IMG/VR virus record: IMGVR_UViG_3300033141_003324
Span: 1 to 21,445 of that record
Direction: 5' to 3' (one strand)
Source of the DNA: a virus
Length of the DNA: 21,445 bases
Position 1 is the first letter of the stretch, and every line of letters begins with the position of its first letter. A model generated the notes under the pieces. The model had not been told where the DNA came from and searched no databases. It saw only the letters and a list, made by a program, of their open reading frames with translations. The position numbers and the translations under genes are program-made. Positions 20,386-21,445 of this stretch are shown here, one piece after another.

Positions 20386-20757
20386 CTATGCACGTTTTAC
20401 CACTAATCGCCCTATTTGAGCTTTAATCGCGGATATTCGCCTGCTTATCCATTGCTGGCTACAGCCCATCTCCTGGGCGATTTCCCGTTGCGGCTTGCCG
20501 TCCAGGTAGAAGGCGAGCGCGATCCTGCGGTCGCGCTCATCCCGCAACCGTTGCAGGTTGTGCAACACCTCGCGGGTAAGCAGCCGCTTGGGCGCATCCT
20601 TTACCGGAATGCCCTTGGGGTCGAGCCCTACCGTTTGGACTCGGCGATACCGCCCGCCGTCCACACTCGGCAGGAACGCTTCGAGCTTGTCACAGATTTT
20701 TTTGCAGGTTTGGCGAGTCGGGCAGGACTCGCAAGGCGAGACGTTTTGTTTAGACAC
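20386..20757 (-). CDS. Sigma-region-4-like HTH regulator with N-terminal Cys cluster
   Basis: A 123-aa protein from a GTG at 20757 with AAGGGG 6 nt upstream. The C-terminal third holds a sigma-70 region 4 / LuxR-type HTH (ALAFYLDGKPQREIAQEMGC then SQQWISRRISAIKAQI). The N-terminus carries Cys at 9, 12, 18 and 22 (CESCPTRQTCKKIC), a possible metal site. It lies ahead of the ParB and structural genes, so it may be the late-gene activator. Small phage regulators of the ArpU/sigma-like type are similar in size. Confidence 0.75.
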   Translation of the reverse strand: MSKQNVSPCESCPTRQTCKKICDKLEAFLPSVDGGRYRRVQTVGLDPKGIPVKDAPKRLLTREVLHNLQRLRDERDRRIALAFYLDGKPQREIAQEMGCSQQWISRRISAIKAQIGRLVVKRA

Positions 20758-20758
20758 C

Positions 20759-20788
20759 GGAACCCCTTTTGGCGGGTCAAAGGGTTCC
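20759..20788 (-). promoter_or_regulatory. Inverted repeat overlapping ribosome binding site of the HTH gene
   Basis: On the minus strand GGAACCCTTT (20788-20779) can pair with AAAGGGGTTCC (20769-20759; one unpaired G). The AAGGGG ribosome binding site of the sigma-like gene lies in the second arm and the GTG starts 2 nt after it. The hairpin would hide the site and limit translation. Confidence 0.55.
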
Positions 20789-20875
20789 GGCTTTGCGCTG
20801 GCCTCAAGGGCTCGGGCAGGGAGCTAAAGCCGCGCACCCGCTCGATTTGCGCGGCCTGACCTCAGGTTTCGTTTT

Positions 20876-20898
20876 CAAAAATCCGGAATTACCGGATC
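20876..20898 (-). terminator. Rho-independent terminator-like hairpin after zinc-ribbon gene
   Basis: Minus strand: ATCCGG (20897-20892), loop TAATT, CCGGAT (20886-20881), then a T-run to about 20877. It lies directly after the TGA of the zinc-ribbon gene at 20901. The stem is only 6 bp (7 if a G-T pair is allowed), so it may be partial. Confidence 0.55.
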
Positions 20899-20900
20899 GT

Positions 20901-21083
20901 TCAAATCCTCACTTTCACGGATTCGGCGATTTCGGCCCATTCCTCGCCGCACTCCCGGCAATGCCTGAGCGTCCCGGGGCGACCGTCAACGGCCACGCGG
21001 CGCGATGAATGCCAAACGTGCCCGCACACCGGGCATTTGATCAAGTCGCGCGGCTTGCCCTGTTTGGCGGTTTCGCCGCTCAT
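20901..21083 (-). CDS. Small zinc-ribbon protein
   Basis: A 60-aa protein with two CxxC knuckles: CPVC at about 17-20 and CREC at about 42-45, separated by a basic loop (SSRRVAVDGRPGTLRH). It is preceded by a Lys/Arg-rich N-terminus. The start overlaps the resolvase stop (ATGA). Zinc ribbons of this size are common in phage early genes as DNA- or RNA-polymerase-binding factors. The function here is open. Confidence 0.75.
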   Translation of the reverse strand: MSGETAKQGKPRDLIKCPVCGHVWHSSRRVAVDGRPGTLRHCRECGEEWAEIAESVKVRI

Positions 21084-21445
21084 AATTCGTTCCCCGCGCC
21101 CACCGGCGCGTTGATAAACACCTCGACGCGCGGATTTTCGCGGTCATACTGGGGCGGCGCGTGGTAGCCGTACACCCATCGGTCGTCGCCGATGTTCTTT
21201 TTGCCCGCGGCACGAAGGACCGCCCGCGTCTCTTTTGGCACGTAGCAAAGCGCATCCACAATCCCCTTGCGCACGTTCTCCGGGTCGGGGTGTCGTTTGG
21301 AAGAAAACCAGCAAAGCACGTCAAGCCTTACCGGCTTTTGCTCACTAGCCTCAAGCGGAAGGCTTATGCCGGCATATCGCGCGCTTGTTCTTACAAGCTC
21401 GCACCATGCGTGATATATCCGCGCGCGCATGTCTACGAACCTGCC
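21080..21445 (-). CDS. RusA-like Holliday junction resolvase, 5' end outside window
   Basis: The frame is open to the window edge; an in-frame ATG is at 21430, but the family's N-terminal strand (xxGxPxPKxR) is missing, so the real start is probably beyond the window. Visible RusA features: a beta strand (PVRLDVLCWFSSK), then HPDPENVRKGIVDAL, equivalent to the RusA DLDN...K...DAL helix that supplies catalytic acids, and NIGDDRWVYGY, equivalent to the DDxxV motif. The second acid of DLDN is Glu here (DPEN). Resolvases of this type cut branched DNA before packaging. Confidence 0.75.
   Translation of the reverse strand, partial: GRFVDMRARIYHAWCELVRTSARYAGISLPLEASEQKPVRLDVLCWFSSKRHPDPENVRKGIVDALCYVPKETRAVLRAAGKKNIGDDRWVYGYHAPPQYDRENPRVEVFINAPVGAGNEL

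Noticed and set aside
1-21445. tRNA genes, CRISPR arrays, insertion sequences, attachment sites
   Set aside because: I saw no cloverleaf, spaced direct repeats, transposase or integrase that would support any of these.

Overview
This window is a contiguous piece of a tailed bacteriophage genome, or of a prophage. I read it as a siphovirus: it has a tape-measure gene, a G/GT-type tail assembly chaperone with a frameshift site, and no sheath gene. Nearly everything is encoded on the minus strand, so the transcriptional order runs from high to low coordinates. Genes are packed with ATGA, GTGA, TTGA, TAATG or abutting junctions, and most starts have GGAGG-like ribosome binding sites, which points to a bacterial host. 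Base composition is GC-rich overall. There is an AT-richer patch at about 18.14-19.99 kb and a milder dip inside the tape-measure gene. I cannot name the host from the sequence. No integrase, repressor or lysis gene lies in the window, so lifestyle is undetermined.

Layout in transcription order. (1) 21445-20386: an accessory or early-type block with a RusA-like resolvase (5' end cut by the window), a small zinc-ribbon protein followed by a terminator-like hairpin, and a sigma-region-4-like HTH protein whose ribosome binding site lies in an inverted repeat. (2) 20262-18899: a ParB-like protein coupled to a PAPS-reductase-family PP-loop protein. Convergent to them on the plus strand is a single ASCH-domain gene with a near-consensus promoter that appears to give a leaderless mRNA. 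(3) 18512-9189: packaging and head genes, namely small and large terminase, portal, scaffold, major capsid, a Lys-rich head protein, a glycosyltransferase embedded in the head block, a 53-aa protein, two coupled minor-head proteins, an adaptor-like protein, a gpG-like tail completion protein and a tail terminator candidate. (4) 9172-4148: tail genes, namely a small protein, the tail tube candidate, the chaperone pair joined by a predicted -1 frameshift, the tape measure, and three distal tail proteins. (5) 4129-763: three very small proteins (one with a DUF5320-like N-terminus), then a bimodular GT2 glycosyltransferase, a SAM methyltransferase and a KpsC/KpsS-like capsule-type glycosyltransferase. 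(6) 735-1: the N-terminal part of a tail or fibre-like protein that runs off the window.

The structural block is conventional in order. The unusual parts are the amount of carbohydrate chemistry woven into the virion operon (four enzymes at two sites), the ASCH/PAPS-reductase/ParB island beside the terminase, the clean frameshift cassette in the chaperone genes, and several genes too small for routine ORF calling that are nevertheless supported by coupling and ribosome binding sites.
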